DNA of 64,000 nt from Bin5 sp965207495 (GCA_965207495.1 OZ242287.1:3844001-3908000); one strand, 5' to 3'; shown: positions 24,524-33,517, counted from the stretch's first letter. Notes: generated by a model from the sequence alone, not told the origin. Translations and numbers: made by a program.

Positions 24524-25426
24524 TCAGATTCCCCACTTTTCCCGCATTTCGGCCATCGTCTTGCGATTCTCGGCCTTGGGAATCTGGTCGGGGTGCGGGC
24601 CCATGTGGCGTTGGTCGACGGGTTCGGAGGCGAGCTGGTAGCGGTTGTCGGTGCTGAGGCGGTAGCGGTTGGAGACGTTGTCGAGCGAGCCGTGCAGGAA
24701 GTACATGCCGAAAATCATGACATCGCCGGCGCGAAACGGGGTGGATGACCACCTGACGTCGAGAAGGTCGATCAGTTCAAGGGGGTTGCGGCTAAGATGG
24801 CCCTCTGTCATATCATTGTGCGCGTCTGCCGCGCCGTACGTACGCCGCAGGGCGTCCAGCTTGTTCGAGCCGGGGCAAAAGGCGAGCGTGCCCATCTCCA
24901 GCGAGAGGTCGTCAAGCGGCGTCCAGACTGTGTAGAGTTCCTTTGTTCCGGCGCCCATAAAGACGACGTCGTAGTGCGCGCCGGTACTCTGTCCGCGCCG
25001 GACCGCACGCGGCCATTTGTGGTCCAGTGTCAGGACCGGGCCGCCCAGGAACTGTTCGAAAAAGGCCAAAATGCGCTCGGAGTTGACTACGCGCAAGTAG
25101 GCGTGCATGTTGACCACGACTTCGTTGAGGAGGACCGCGCCTTCGTTTTCGGGGCCAATCACACCCTCTTCAGGCGGGGCGTTGGGATCAAGCAAGCCCT
25201 GTTCGGACAGGTAGGAAAGAATGTCGGCGCGGGCGGCCATGATGGCATCGCGATCGTAGAAATCGCGAATCAACAGGTAGCCATCCTCTTCGATTCTGGC
25301 ATGGAGGGCGGGCATGTCGTCGACAATGTCGTTGGCGTCACGGGGCGTGAATATGTTCTGGCCAAAGACAAGCTCGTGACCGGCCATGGTGACTCTGGTT
25401 CCGTCTGTGACTGTGGTGGATTGCAT
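24524..25426 (-). CDS. Phytanoyl-CoA dioxygenase (PhyH) family protein, copy 2
   Basis: I start at ATG 25426 (300 residues), which has an AAGGGAAT upstream and avoids overlapping the Kelch-like gene. An in-frame ATG at 25477 adds 17 residues. The metal triad is H151 and D153 in A-H-Y-D-V plus H245 in F-L-H-G-S, and an R-Y-R-L-S near 254-258 could bind 2-oxoglutarate. It differs strongly from copies 1 and 3, so the three are not recent duplicates. It lies downstream of the Kelch-like gene, with a 47-base gap. Confidence 0.88.
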   Translation of the reverse strand: MQSTTVTDGTRVTMAGHELVFGQNIFTPRDANDIVDDMPALHARIEEDGYLLIRDFYDRDAIMAARADILSYLSEQGLLDPNAPPEEGVIGPENEGAVLLNEVVVNMHAYLRVVNSERILAFFEQFLGGPVLTLDHKWPRAVRRGQSTGAHYDVVFMGAGTKELYTVWTPLDDLSLEMGTLAFCPGSNKLDALRRTYGAADAHNDMTEGHLSRNPLELIDLLDVRWSSTPFRAGDVMIFGMYFLHGSLDNVSNRYRLSTDNRYQLASEPVDQRHMGPHPDQIPKAENRKTMAEMREKWGI

Positions 25427-25473
25427 GGTTGTTGATTCCCTTAGTTTCTTACGATAAGGCAAATCGGACTGAG

Positions 25474-26568
25474 TCAATCGATGTCAATCTTACCTGCGAA
25501 GACCGTTCCGAAAGTGTTGCTGCGTATCTTGTCGCGCGTCTCGTTGCCGACGAGAAAAACACGATCTTGCCAGACGGCGACTCGGTGTGAGGCGATGCCG
25601 TATGGCAGTGGATCGAGGGCCTGCCAGCTTCCTTCCAGCGTGTCATAGGCCCAGACTTCGTGCGAAAGGCAGACCAGGTCCAGTTCCGGCACGTGACCCA
25701 TAATGAGGACTGATGTGCCATCAGGATTGACGACCCAGCTCTGGCCGCCGGTCAGCACGATCCAGCGGTCCGCCACCGTGAAGGCGTCGGCGACGAATGC
25801 GCGCGGCGGACGGGGCAACTCTTGCCAATCGCCGGTTGCCAGGTCACATTCCCAGATTTCGCGAAAGGTGACGTGGCTGATCTTGCCGCCATGCGCTGCA
25901 GGGTCGGCAAACAGGCGGAAGGCGTTGTGTGGCTTGGGCTCAACGACACCGCCGACGGGGATATCGTGGCCGCCGACGATGTAGAGTTTGTTGCCGCAGA
26001 TGCCCATACCGCACATCCAGCGCGGTTCGCCGGGAAAGCGGGCGACGATCTCCCAGCCGCTTTTGGCGCGTACATCGAGCCGGTAGATGTTGGGGTCGCC
26101 GGTGGCGTGTTCGTGCGGGTGCCAGTCGGTGCCGAAGGCGGTGTAGAGCTGGTCGTCGTGGGCAAAGGTGGTCGCCACCATGGCAGTGGTGGGGCGGTCC
26201 GGCAGCCGACTCCATTCGGTTGCGCCTGCCTGAACGTCGAGGAACCAGACATCGGCGGTTGCGCGATTACAGACTGCGCGGCGCCTTCCGCCCACGACTG
26301 CGAGACCACCGGCGACGGCGGCTCCGGATGTCCAGCCCGGGCCAATTGGGATGGGAGGCAGGGGATACCACTCGCCGAGCGGTGACGCTGCGTCCTGCTC
26401 GTCGGCGGCGTTATCAAGGATCGGCGCGCCGAAGCCGTACTCTGCTTCACGCCAAGGGTAGGCCATGCCGCCGGCGACAAGGAGGCTGCCGTCGACAGTG
26501 CCGACAGAGGGGCCTTTGATGAGTGCGGGATAGACGGGGGCTTCACGCCATGTTATTTGCAGTGACAT
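25474..26568 (-). CDS. Kelch-like beta-propeller protein
   Basis: The 364 residues contain repeated blades ending in G-G plus aromatic residues: V-A-G-G-M, V-V-G-G-R, I-V-G-G-H, V-L-T-G-G, with W-x-x-L-P or W-x-E-L-P linkers between them. This is the Kelch pattern seen in NanM-type mutarotases and sugar oxidases. No signal peptide or catalytic residues can be named. A TATACT box lies about eight bases before the ATG on the minus strand, so the message may be leaderless. It is the first gene in the unit that continues with dioxygenase copy 2. Confidence 0.72.
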   Translation of the reverse strand: MSLQITWREAPVYPALIKGPSVGTVDGSLLVAGGMAYPWREAEYGFGAPILDNAADEQDAASPLGEWYPLPPIPIGPGWTSGAAVAGGLAVVGGRRRAVCNRATADVWFLDVQAGATEWSRLPDRPTTAMVATTFAHDDQLYTAFGTDWHPHEHATGDPNIYRLDVRAKSGWEIVARFPGEPRWMCGMGICGNKLYIVGGHDIPVGGVVEPKPHNAFRLFADPAAHGGKISHVTFREIWECDLATGDWQELPRPPRAFVADAFTVADRWIVLTGGQSWVVNPDGTSVLIMGHVPELDLVCLSHEVWAYDTLEGSWQALDPLPYGIASHRVAVWQDRVFLVGNETRDKIRSNTFGTVFAGKIDID

Positions 26569-26783
26569 TTAGGAAAGTATAGTTCAGTTCGATCGGGCTA
26601 CGAAAGCTACAATTCATACGAGTTTTCCGCAGGCACAGAATTCAAATCGGACGGAGCGAAAGAGGCGAAGCCGGAAGAGGCAGACAACGTCGGCACAACT
26701 CAAACTGCTTGGCGCAATGACCTACTGGGGAAGCAAGTTATTGATACCTCGGCTTGGTACGCCCCTTCCGAACCGGCACACAT
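26569..26783. other. 215-base gap with no gene
   Basis: This A+T-richer spacer lies between the Kelch-like gene's start and the end of brnA. Apart from the possible TATACT box near its left edge nothing is recognisable. Confidence 0.3.
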
Positions 26784-27278
26784 TTAAGGAACTCTAGAAT
26801 GGGTACTCTTGGGAGTGCTGATCGTTCGGCGCCGTGACATGCTCTTATTGGTTGATACATATCCACGCAGCCTCGGAGAATGTCGGAGAGGGCGACGGGG
26901 AAAACTCGACACTTGCCAACTCCCTAGACGAAGGGAAGCTTCTTCTGTCGCTTTTCGAACCTTACGTTCGGTTCCAGGGCTGTCAGCTATCACCGTTTCT
27001 TTTTCTTGGCTTTCTACGTGTTGACGTAGAGTGCGATTGATGTCAGTCTGGTAACCTCGGCCGTTCTTGGCGCGGGCTTTGAACCATTCGATGACGTCCG
27101 CGTCGAGACGCAGAGTGATCTGCTTCTTGACAGGGCGGTAAAAGAGACCGCGGCGAGCGTTGGACCAGTCGAGCAGTTCGGGGATATCGGAAGTGTCGAT
27201 CTGGTCATCGGGAAGTTCTTTAAGGGCCTGCAGCTCGGCGCGTTGCTCGGTGGTCAGTTCAGAACTCTCCCTCTTCAT
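26784..27278 (-). CDS. brnA: BrnA-type antitoxin with an unusual C-terminal extension
   Basis: ATG 27278 has GAGGAGG upstream and overlaps the toxin gene's end by 20 bases. The first 94 residues are classic BrnA: an N-terminal S-S-E-L-T-T-E-Q-R-A-E-L toxin-binding part, F-Y-R-P-V-K-K-Q-I-T-L-R-L-D-A-D, and the ribbon-helix-helix core ending G-Y-Q-T-D-I-N-R-T-L-R. BrnA normally stops about here, but this frame runs 70 residues more through Arg/Ser-rich sequence with no recognisable domain, suggesting a lost stop codon. BrnA binds and neutralises BrnT and represses the operon. Confidence 0.85.
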   Translation of the reverse strand: MKRESSELTTEQRAELQALKELPDDQIDTSDIPELLDWSNARRGLFYRPVKKQITLRLDADVIEWFKARAKNGRGYQTDINRTLRQHVESQEKETVIADSPGTERKVRKATEEASLRLGSWQVSSFPRRPLRHSPRLRGYVSTNKSMSRRRTISTPKSTHSRVP

Positions 27279-27549
27279 AAGCCCTCCTCTCATGCTTGGT
27301 AGCTTTGCGGGCGCTGACTATGCGTCCCACAACTTCCCCGGTTTCCGGCTCGAATTCGGGAGCTGTATGGATGACAACAATTATATTGACAATTCTGCCA
27401 ATCGTGCGCAGTCGCTCCTCGTCAACGTAAGAATCTTGGACCGTCAAGGCAAGCGGATCGTTGAAGACAAGTAGAGCCGTTTCGAAACTTATACCGTGCT
27501 TCTGTGAGTTGCCCTTGCCCTTGGCCGGGTCCCATCGCCAAACCACCAC
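27259..27549 (-). CDS. brnT: BrnT-type ribonuclease toxin
   Basis: The 96-residue protein carries the BrnT landmarks W-D-P-A-K near residue 6, K-H-G-I-S-F, V-F-N-D-P-L-A-L-T, and the C-terminal I-V-S-A-R-K-A-T-K-H-E-R-R-A-Y-E. Length and the order toxin then antitoxin match brnTA loci. The start is GTG at 27549. The second codon is also GTG. A promoter and direct repeats lie directly upstream. In the family, BrnT is a RelE-like RNase that stops translation under stress. Confidence 0.92.
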   Translation of the reverse strand: MVVWRWDPAKGKGNSQKHGISFETALLVFNDPLALTVQDSYVDEERLRTIGRIVNIIVVIHTAPEFEPETGEVVGRIVSARKATKHERRAYEEGEF

Positions 27550-27559
27550 ATGACGGCCT

Positions 27560-27583
27560 TTGTAGTTACAGTATTGTAGTTAC
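27560..27583 (-). promoter_or_regulatory. Direct repeats overlapping the brnTA promoter (likely BrnA operator)
   Basis: The 10-mer TTGTAGTTAC (plus-strand reading) occurs twice, starting at 27560 and 27574. The copies are 14 bases apart and the second covers the -10 box. BrnA is known to autorepress its operon, so these are candidate binding sites. Confidence 0.5.
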
Positions 27584-27601
27584 TACCCACGTTGGCGTCA
27601 A
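27573..27601 (-). promoter_or_regulatory. Sigma70-type promoter of brnTA
   Basis: On the minus strand TTGACG (27601-27596) and TACAAT (27578-27573) are separated by 17 bases. The start of brnT lies 24 bases past the -10 box. Confidence 0.65.
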
Positions 27602-27654
27602 GTCTGTCGCGGCTCCTTGACTAATGAAGCGTTTGGCCGGCACCGATAGGACTA

Positions 27655-28521
27655 TCAGACACGACCTGTATGCTTCCGGCCGGCGATTGCTGCCGCCTCG
27701 TCTCCGGCGGGGAAGGTTATGCCTTCGTCGATTTTGGCGGCGACGTTGTCGGCGTCGACGCCGTCGAGGAAGTCGATGTTGGCCGCGTTGCAGGCGGCGA
27801 AGATGCGGTCGCGGGCTGCTTTGAGGTCGCCTTCTTCGGTGTTTTCGGGTGTACGCACGGTGTCGTAGCCGAAGGTCATGCGCATGTCGGAGGGTCCCCA
27901 TTCGGCAAAGGCTATCCCCGGCACGCTCGTGCTGGCCTCGGCGTTGGCCAGGGCGCGGATGTTTTCGATCTTGATGCCCAGTATCAGTTCACCTTCCGGG
28001 TTGAGCGGCCAGACGTCTGCCTTGCGCAGGTATTCCTGCGTGGAGACGCCCCAGACGTGGGCGGCGTTGTCCTGCCCGCCGGAGCCGCGGCGGCCCATAT
28101 CGAGGCCTTCGCCGACGCCAGGGGTGTGAAAGGGGAAGCGAACCCATTCGACGAACTCCTTGACTGCGCCGGGGGACTCGACATGGCAGAGCAGGATACC
28201 GTGAATGCCGGTTGCGAGGACCTGTTTGATCATCCAGGCGTTGTTGCGTACGACATACTCGTCGACGCCGTCGAATGGCAGCGTGACCAGCACAGGAGGC
28301 GTGCGATGGCCGGTTCGGGTTGGTCCGCCGGCGACCAGGCCGCGCATGAATGTGTTCAGTCCGGCGACGTCGAATGGTTGATGCTCGATGCCGATCACCA
28401 GCCAGTCGGCGTGGGTCTGGGCGGACTGGACGCCGCCTTCAAAGGTCAGTGTGCGGCCGCCGTCCCAGTAGACCGGCTGGCCGGCTTCTCTAAGTTCGAT
28501 AATCTGGTTGATTCGTTTCAT
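27655..28521 (-). CDS. HpcH/HpaI family aldolase
   Basis: The 288-residue TIM-barrel protein of the class II pyruvate-aldolase family has I-E-H-Q-P-F-D (45-51), the metal-binding E186 in G-I-K-I-E-N and D212 in G-P-S-D-M. It presumably cleaves a 4-hydroxy-2-keto acid to pyruvate or an aldehyde. A GGGGAAGG ribosome site precedes the ATG. It is last in the minus-strand run of dehydrogenases, so it could act on their products. brnTA's promoter begins about 50 bases past its stop. Confidence 0.88.
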   Translation of the reverse strand: MKRINQIIELREAGQPVYWDGGRTLTFEGGVQSAQTHADWLVIGIEHQPFDVAGLNTFMRGLVAGGPTRTGHRTPPVLVTLPFDGVDEYVVRNNAWMIKQVLATGIHGILLCHVESPGAVKEFVEWVRFPFHTPGVGEGLDMGRRGSGGQDNAAHVWGVSTQEYLRKADVWPLNPEGELILGIKIENIRALANAEASTSVPGIAFAEWGPSDMRMTFGYDTVRTPENTEEGDLKAARDRIFAACNAANIDFLDGVDADNVAAKIDEGITFPAGDEAAAIAGRKHTGRV

Positions 28522-28625
28522 TGTGCCTTCCCCGTTGGTGTGGGAATCGTCGGAGTCTGTCTACCGGTATCTGTGCAGAAATACACCGAATGGTCATTCT
28601 TTTCAAGATGCGAGGGTCGCACAAC

Positions 28626-29705
28626 TCAGACCCAGTCTCGCAGTGGGTGTTCGCGATCTGCCAGAGGCAAGGGCGTGCGGCCATGTCGGTGGGCGGTGTA
28701 GACGCCCAGGATCATCTCCAGGGCCCAGCGGGCGTCGCGTCCGCTTGAGATGGGCTCGCGGCCTTCTTCGAAGGCGGCGATCAGATCGCGTACCATGTAG
28801 GCGTTTAATGTGTCGAAGCCGGGGTTGGCTGGTTTCAGCTCGACCTTCCAGGCCGGCTCGACCATGGCAGGGTTGAAGTTTGGATGAGGACAGTGCAACA
28901 GGTAACCGTCCCAGTTGAGCAGAATGCCCTCAGTTCCGTGGATTTCCAGTCCGCCGGGACGGGGGCCGGGACGGACTTCTCGGCGGTGCGAGTGGAAGGT
29001 GGCCATGATGCCATTGTCGAAAGCGTAAGTGGCTTCAAGGTGATTGCCGAGGATGGGGCCGATCTCTTCGTCGCCCTGACGTGCATGTTCCGGTCCGGCG
29101 TCCTTTCCGTCCTGGAGGACATAGGCCTGCACCCAGCGAGGATGGCCAAAAAGAAAACAGAGCATATCGAGTGAGTGTGTGCCGAGGACCATCAGGTCCT
29201 GGCCGCCGCCGCGATGATCCTGTTTGCCGGCGCTGTGGACTTCCTTGACTTCGCCTATGGCTCCGGCCGCGATCATTTCCTTTATTTTGTGCGAATACTG
29301 ACTGACGCGGCCCTGGTGGGAGACCGCGACTTTGACGCCGGCGCGGTCGCAGGCCTCGATCATTGCGTCGGCTTTCGCCAGCGTTTGTGTGAAGGGCTTT
29401 TCGCAGAAGATGCCGCGCACGCCGGCCTCGGCTGCAGCGATGACCATGTCATGTTTCTGGTCCATCCAGCGAGGGGCGACACTGACGATGTCCAACTCCT
29501 CCTGTTCCAACATCTGCCGGTAGTTAGCGTATAGGTTTTCGCTGTCGACGCCCAGCCGGTCGCCCGCGGCCGCTCTGCCATCGTCGTCGGCATCGGCGAC
29601 GGCGACCAGATCGATCTCTTCCATTCCCAGGTATACGGTGTCCAGGCCGTGGCCGTAGTTGCCGCGGCCGGTATGGCCGATGACACCGGCTCGGTATCTT
29701 GTCAT
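28626..29705 (-). CDS. Gfo/Idh/MocA family oxidoreductase (copy 2)
   Basis: This is a 359-residue dehydrogenase. The Rossmann loop reads G-H-T-G-R-G-N-Y-G-H-G near 10-20, a variant with extra glycines. E-K-P is at 102-104 in F-C-E-K-P-F, and K-Q-D-H-R-G-G-G and H-S-L-D-M-L mark the C-terminal domain. The start codon overlaps the sialidase-like gene's stop (ATGA), so they are coupled. AGAGGAG lies upstream. The substrate is unknown, but linkage to an Asp-box protein suggests a sugar or sugar acid. Confidence 0.9.
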   Translation of the reverse strand: MTRYRAGVIGHTGRGNYGHGLDTVYLGMEEIDLVAVADADDDGRAAAGDRLGVDSENLYANYRQMLEQEELDIVSVAPRWMDQKHDMVIAAAEAGVRGIFCEKPFTQTLAKADAMIEACDRAGVKVAVSHQGRVSQYSHKIKEMIAAGAIGEVKEVHSAGKQDHRGGGQDLMVLGTHSLDMLCFLFGHPRWVQAYVLQDGKDAGPEHARQGDEEIGPILGNHLEATYAFDNGIMATFHSHRREVRPGPRPGGLEIHGTEGILLNWDGYLLHCPHPNFNPAMVEPAWKVELKPANPGFDTLNAYMVRDLIAAFEEGREPISSGRDARWALEMILGVYTAHRHGRTPLPLADREHPLRDWV

Positions 29706-31405
29706 GTTAACTCCTCTTCACTGACGATGTATGCCTTGATTATCGGCTGTGCGGCCGACGTCCAGTTGGCGTCTCTGAATTGGTCGTTTGTGTAGTCTGC
29801 GATTGCGACCGTGCCATCCTCCATCTGATCCCAGTTGCTATATCCCGAGTCGGCAGTAGCGTCGAGGCGGACCATGCGCTCGCGCCTGAACTGGTCGGGG
29901 TAGGTTCCGGAATCCGCCCGCCAGGACCAGTCGATACTGTGGCCGTGCGGATTCTCGACCGAGGCGCTTACCGTTCGCCAAAATGAGACGCCTGGCAGAT
30001 TGCTGCCGAAGCGGACGAGCCGGGCGCCGGATATGTTTGCCGCTTCCCGTAGACGAAGGCGACCGTCGACGTAAACAGCAATCTCGCCTTCCGAGCGCAC
30101 GATTTTGTAGCGGTGCCATTGCGTCGCGTCCAACGGAATGTGGTAGGCCGGCAGCGAGGGTGAATCGTTGCCATTTTCTGGCGAGCCTGTCGTACTGTGG
30201 AAGGCAGCTTCTTCCTGGCTGCTTTGGGTTACGGAGATTTCCTGAGGGGTAATGCGAACGCGACAGCCTGCATAGAGATCGCAGCCCCCGCTGGATTGAT
30301 CGGCGAGCCGGAGTTCTGCCTCCAATTCTACCCTTGCGACGCTCGAAAGCGCCGGATATAACGAGAAGAATACCTGATCCTCCGGACGGCAGTCGGTTGT
30401 CAGCGTAAGGTGACCGCTGTCGAGAAAACAGCGAGATTCGTCCCAGATGAACGATGCCGGCTCGTAGCCAAGCTTTTCAGCCGGATCCCAGATGAAGGCA
30501 TAGCTGGCAAACGTTCCCCAGCGATTGCGGTATGTGACAAACAGTTTGCCGGACCGCAGTTTGTGTACAGCCGTACGCTGGCCGTAGAAAGGAGCGAGTA
30601 TGGGCTCCTCCCATGTTCTGCCATTGTTGTAGCTGTGAATGAAGCGGCTGGGCTGGCCAAAGCTGCCGTTTGCGAAACCGATGCGGGTGACGGCAAGCAG
30701 GTGGCCCGGTTCCAACTCGACAATGCCAACTTCAGAGTCGCTGTGGTAGGGGTCGTCCGAGACTGTGGCAGTACGATGCCAGGACTTGCCTCGATCATCA
30801 GAAAACACAGCCGTGTTGCGGTGGTAAAGGTTGTAGCCTGGAGGGGGCGCACTCTCGAAGACATCAGTTTCAATCGGCTCAGTTCGGGTATACACAAGCG
30901 TCCCGTCGGAAAGATCAACGACATACCCCGGTTCACCACCTACGTCGTCGCACTGAACAGGGTCGCTCCAGGTGCGGCCGTGGTCGTCGCTCCAGAACAG
31001 GTAGTTGGCCATTCCCCGCGGGGGCCGCTGCCAGAATGCCAGGCGCGGCCAGTCGTCTCCAGAGGTTCGATGGCCCAGATCACAGATGATGACGAGCCGG
31101 CCATCGCGAAGACGGCTCAGTTGGGGCGCGATCCATACACTGTTGTGTTCCCAGACGTTTCGACTCGAGACGGCGCGATGGTCGTGCCAGGTGCGTCCGC
31201 GGTCGTTGGAGTAGGCAACCATGATGTGGGTGCTGACGGCGGAGTGCGAGTCAGAAAGGCGGTAGACGGCAACCAGGCCGGCGGGGGTGGCGACTACGTT
31301 GGCGACGGAGTGGTACCAGCCGCGGGGGTTGGGACAGACCAGATCTGCTGTGTAGCAGTTCTGGTCGGCGATGACAAACTTCCTGTCTTCGGGAACGGCT
31401 CGCAT
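29702..31405 (-). CDS. Sialidase-like Asp-box (BNR) beta-propeller with C-terminal lectin-like domain
   Basis: ATG 31405 follows GAGGT and gives 567 residues. The open frame extends upstream but that part overlaps the dehydrogenase gene. Four Asp boxes are visible at 66-73, 139-146, 202-209 and 258-265 (S-x-D-x-G-x-T/S-W type, the last with N-N-G), as in six-bladed sialidases. From about 380 a beta-sandwich resembling LamG/concanavalin domains follows, with A-V-Y-V-D-G-R-L-R-L. The Arg triad of true sialidases is not clear and no signal peptide is present, so it may be a related exo-glycosidase or binding protein. Confidence 0.82.
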   Translation of the reverse strand: MRAVPEDRKFVIADQNCYTADLVCPNPRGWYHSVANVVATPAGLVAVYRLSDSHSAVSTHIMVAYSNDRGRTWHDHRAVSSRNVWEHNSVWIAPQLSRLRDGRLVIICDLGHRTSGDDWPRLAFWQRPPRGMANYLFWSDDHGRTWSDPVQCDDVGGEPGYVVDLSDGTLVYTRTEPIETDVFESAPPPGYNLYHRNTAVFSDDRGKSWHRTATVSDDPYHSDSEVGIVELEPGHLLAVTRIGFANGSFGQPSRFIHSYNNGRTWEEPILAPFYGQRTAVHKLRSGKLFVTYRNRWGTFASYAFIWDPAEKLGYEPASFIWDESRCFLDSGHLTLTTDCRPEDQVFFSLYPALSSVARVELEAELRLADQSSGGCDLYAGCRVRITPQEISVTQSSQEEAAFHSTTGSPENGNDSPSLPAYHIPLDATQWHRYKIVRSEGEIAVYVDGRLRLREAANISGARLVRFGSNLPGVSFWRTVSASVENPHGHSIDWSWRADSGTYPDQFRRERMVRLDATADSGYSNWDQMEDGTVAIADYTNDQFRDANWTSAAQPIIKAYIVSEEELT

Positions 31406-31410
31406 CGACC

Positions 31411-32463
31411 TCAATGTCCCGGAGGCAGCGGCAGGTCGACGCGGACGTTGCCGCGTGCGTGGGACTGGAGGAAGCCGACAAGGATTTCTACGGTCTTCTT
31501 GGCTTCTCTTGCCGGGCTGAGCAGGTCGCTGCCGTTTTCGATGGCATCGATCAGATCGGCAAGGCAAGCTGGGATCCTGGTATACAGGTGGGCTTCGAAG
31601 GGAAGGAATTCGGAGTTATTTCTGTCGCGGCGGATGACGCGACTGTTGTGGACGTCGAGCATGGCGGTTTCGCCGTAGACCTGGAAGGTAAAGCTGGCTG
31701 CAAATTGCGACTTGTTGACGTTGACAAAGGCGCGCACGCCGTTGTGGAAATGGACGTAGCCGGACACTGCCGGGTCGGTCGCCGGGTCTCTGCCGCCGTC
31801 ACCGAGATACCTGTCATAGTGATCGTAGCCGGGTTCCAGTTCGCCGAAGACCCATTGCGGCTCTGAATCGGCAAAGAAGCAGACGCCGTCGACAAGGTGG
31901 GTGCCGTTGCGGAACATCATGGCGCGGGGTCCGCCCAACGTGGCGACAATGCGCTGCACCTTGCCTATGGAGCCACTGCGGATGGCTTCTCTTGCGACAT
32001 CGTAGTGGGGTCCCCAACGATTGGTGTGGTCGACGGTCAGGAGGGTTCCGCTGGCCTCGCAGGCTTCGATCATGCGCGTGCATTCGTCGACGGTTGTCGC
32101 GAACGGTTTTTCGCAGATGATTCCCTTGACGCCGGCGTTGGCAGCTGCCACGACGATATCGGCGTGGCGGTGGTCTGAGGTGACGACGCTGACGATGTCG
32201 AGATTCTCGCGTTCGATCATGGCGCGGTAGTCGGTGTAGGTTTCCAGTTCTCCGAATTCCTGGCCCCACGTGTCAGCCACCTTTTCGAACAACTCAGTCT
32301 TCAGTTCACAGACTGCAGCGACGTCGGTTTGGGGGTTAAGGTGGTAGGCCCCCAAATGGGAGCTGGGGCTGGGGGACTTCAAGATATTGTTCGGTTCGGC
32401 GGCGGGACGGTTGGCCGCGATTCCCGACAGACCGACAACGCCTACGCGATAGTTCTGTGGCAT
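31411..32463 (-). CDS. Gfo/Idh/MocA family oxidoreductase (copy 3)
   Basis: The 350 residues contain G-L-S-G-I-A (11-16) as dinucleotide loop and E-K-P at 118-120 in I-C-E-K-P-F. A 20-residue Pro/Ser-rich insertion follows the first helix, which is unusual. V-D-H-T-N-R-W near 143 may line the active site. GGAGGAA precedes the ATG. It ends five bases before the sialidase-like start, so both belong to one operon. Confidence 0.9.
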   Translation of the reverse strand: MPQNYRVGVVGLSGIAANRPAAEPNNILKSPSPSSHLGAYHLNPQTDVAAVCELKTELFEKVADTWGQEFGELETYTDYRAMIERENLDIVSVVTSDHRHADIVVAAANAGVKGIICEKPFATTVDECTRMIEACEASGTLLTVDHTNRWGPHYDVAREAIRSGSIGKVQRIVATLGGPRAMMFRNGTHLVDGVCFFADSEPQWVFGELEPGYDHYDRYLGDGGRDPATDPAVSGYVHFHNGVRAFVNVNKSQFAASFTFQVYGETAMLDVHNSRVIRRDRNNSEFLPFEAHLYTRIPACLADLIDAIENGSDLLSPAREAKKTVEILVGFLQSHARGNVRVDLPLPPGH

Positions 32464-32476
32464 CTGACTGTTCCTC

Positions 32477-33517
32477 CTAGTCTTCTTCGGCTATTGATAC
32501 GTTTAGTTTGTCGGCCCAAGATTCGATCTTCGCAAAAGTGTCCGCTGGGACATCGATACCCTCTGCCAAGCGCTGCACGCGTGAACGGTGCTCAAAGTCG
32601 CCGGGGACCAAGACCTCTTCGAAACCGGGGGCCGGCGGGATCGCCTTCATGGCATTCAAGACTGAGCGCACATTGCTTTGGTAGCCCTCGAGCGGCGTGA
32701 ATGCAGCGACATCGTAGACTTGCATGAAGAGGCCCGCCATGGAAGTCAGCTCGGCGTTGAATTCACCTGCCAGCCCGCCCATGAGGCTGAAGAACAGTGA
32801 AAGCGCGTAGCCTTTGTGGCCTCCAAAAGGCAGGAGGAATCCGCCCTGTCTGAAATCGTCAGGACTTGTGGTGGGGTTGCCCTTGCTGTCGACCATCGCG
32901 CCTTCTGGAACATCAAGGCCTTTACTCTGGGCGACGAGGATCTTTCCGCCAGCGATGACGCTGGTGGCAAAGTCGATCACGAATGGGGCGTCATCGCCAG
33001 TTGGAATACCGACGGCGATGGGGTTGGTGCCCAAGGCGCCGCGTGCGCCGCCAAAGGGTACGACCTGGGAACCGGCCGCGGAGGCACCGCCCAATGTAAT
33101 TAGTGTGATGCAGCCGGCTCTGGCGGCCTGTTCGGCGTATTCGCCGACACGGCCGATATGAGTTGTATTCTGAAAAGTAACGCAGCAGACGGCGGAACGT
33201 CTTGCCCTCTCAATGGCCCACACCATTGCACTGCGACTCATAGAGTGGCCGAACCCGCCTTTTCCGTCTACGTGCAGGGTATTCGCGCTTTCGCGGACGA
33301 TTTCAGGGTAGGCTTTGTTGTCAATGTGGCCGTCTTCGATGCGGTCGAGGTACATGGGCGCGAACTGAACCCCGTGTGAGTCATGGCCGGCGAGGTTGGC
33401 GTTGACGAGAATCTCTGCGACTGTCGAGGCGATGTCATTGGGGGCGCCCGATGCTGCGAACAGTTTGTGGGTGATTTTCTGCAGATAGCTGGCTGAATGG
33501 CGGGTGGAATTTGTCAT
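32477..33517 (-). CDS. Ldh2/MDH2-family NAD(P)-dependent 2-hydroxyacid dehydrogenase
   Basis: This is a 346-residue member of the malate/L-lactate dehydrogenase family that lacks a Rossmann fold. G-H-D-S-H-G lies at 44-49. The catalytic-type histidine is H120 in N-T-T-H-I-G-R. F-G-G-A-R-G-A-L-G-T-N-P-I-A binds the cofactor and G-G-H-K-G-Y-A-L follows later. Relatives oxidise malate, lactate, sulfolactate, ureidoglycolate or 2,3-diketo sugars. GAGGAG precedes the ATG. It lies 13 bases upstream of dehydrogenase copy 3 and is part of the same run. A sugar-acid substrate is plausible from context. Confidence 0.9.
   Translation of the reverse strand: MTNSTRHSASYLQKITHKLFAASGAPNDIASTVAEILVNANLAGHDSHGVQFAPMYLDRIEDGHIDNKAYPEIVRESANTLHVDGKGGFGHSMSRSAMVWAIERARRSAVCCVTFQNTTHIGRVGEYAEQAARAGCITLITLGGASAAGSQVVPFGGARGALGTNPIAVGIPTGDDAPFVIDFATSVIAGGKILVAQSKGLDVPEGAMVDSKGNPTTSPDDFRQGGFLLPFGGHKGYALSLFFSLMGGLAGEFNAELTSMAGLFMQVYDVAAFTPLEGYQSNVRSVLNAMKAIPPAPGFEEVLVPGDFEHRSRVQRLAEGIDVPADTFAKIESWADKLNVSIAEED

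Noticed and set aside
27670..28701. 343-codon plus-strand frame
   Set aside because: It is the antisense shadow of the HpcH/HpaI aldolase, with no plausible domain.
30410..31678. 422-codon plus-strand frame
   Set aside because: It is antisense to the Asp-box protein, whose four Asp boxes fix the true strand.
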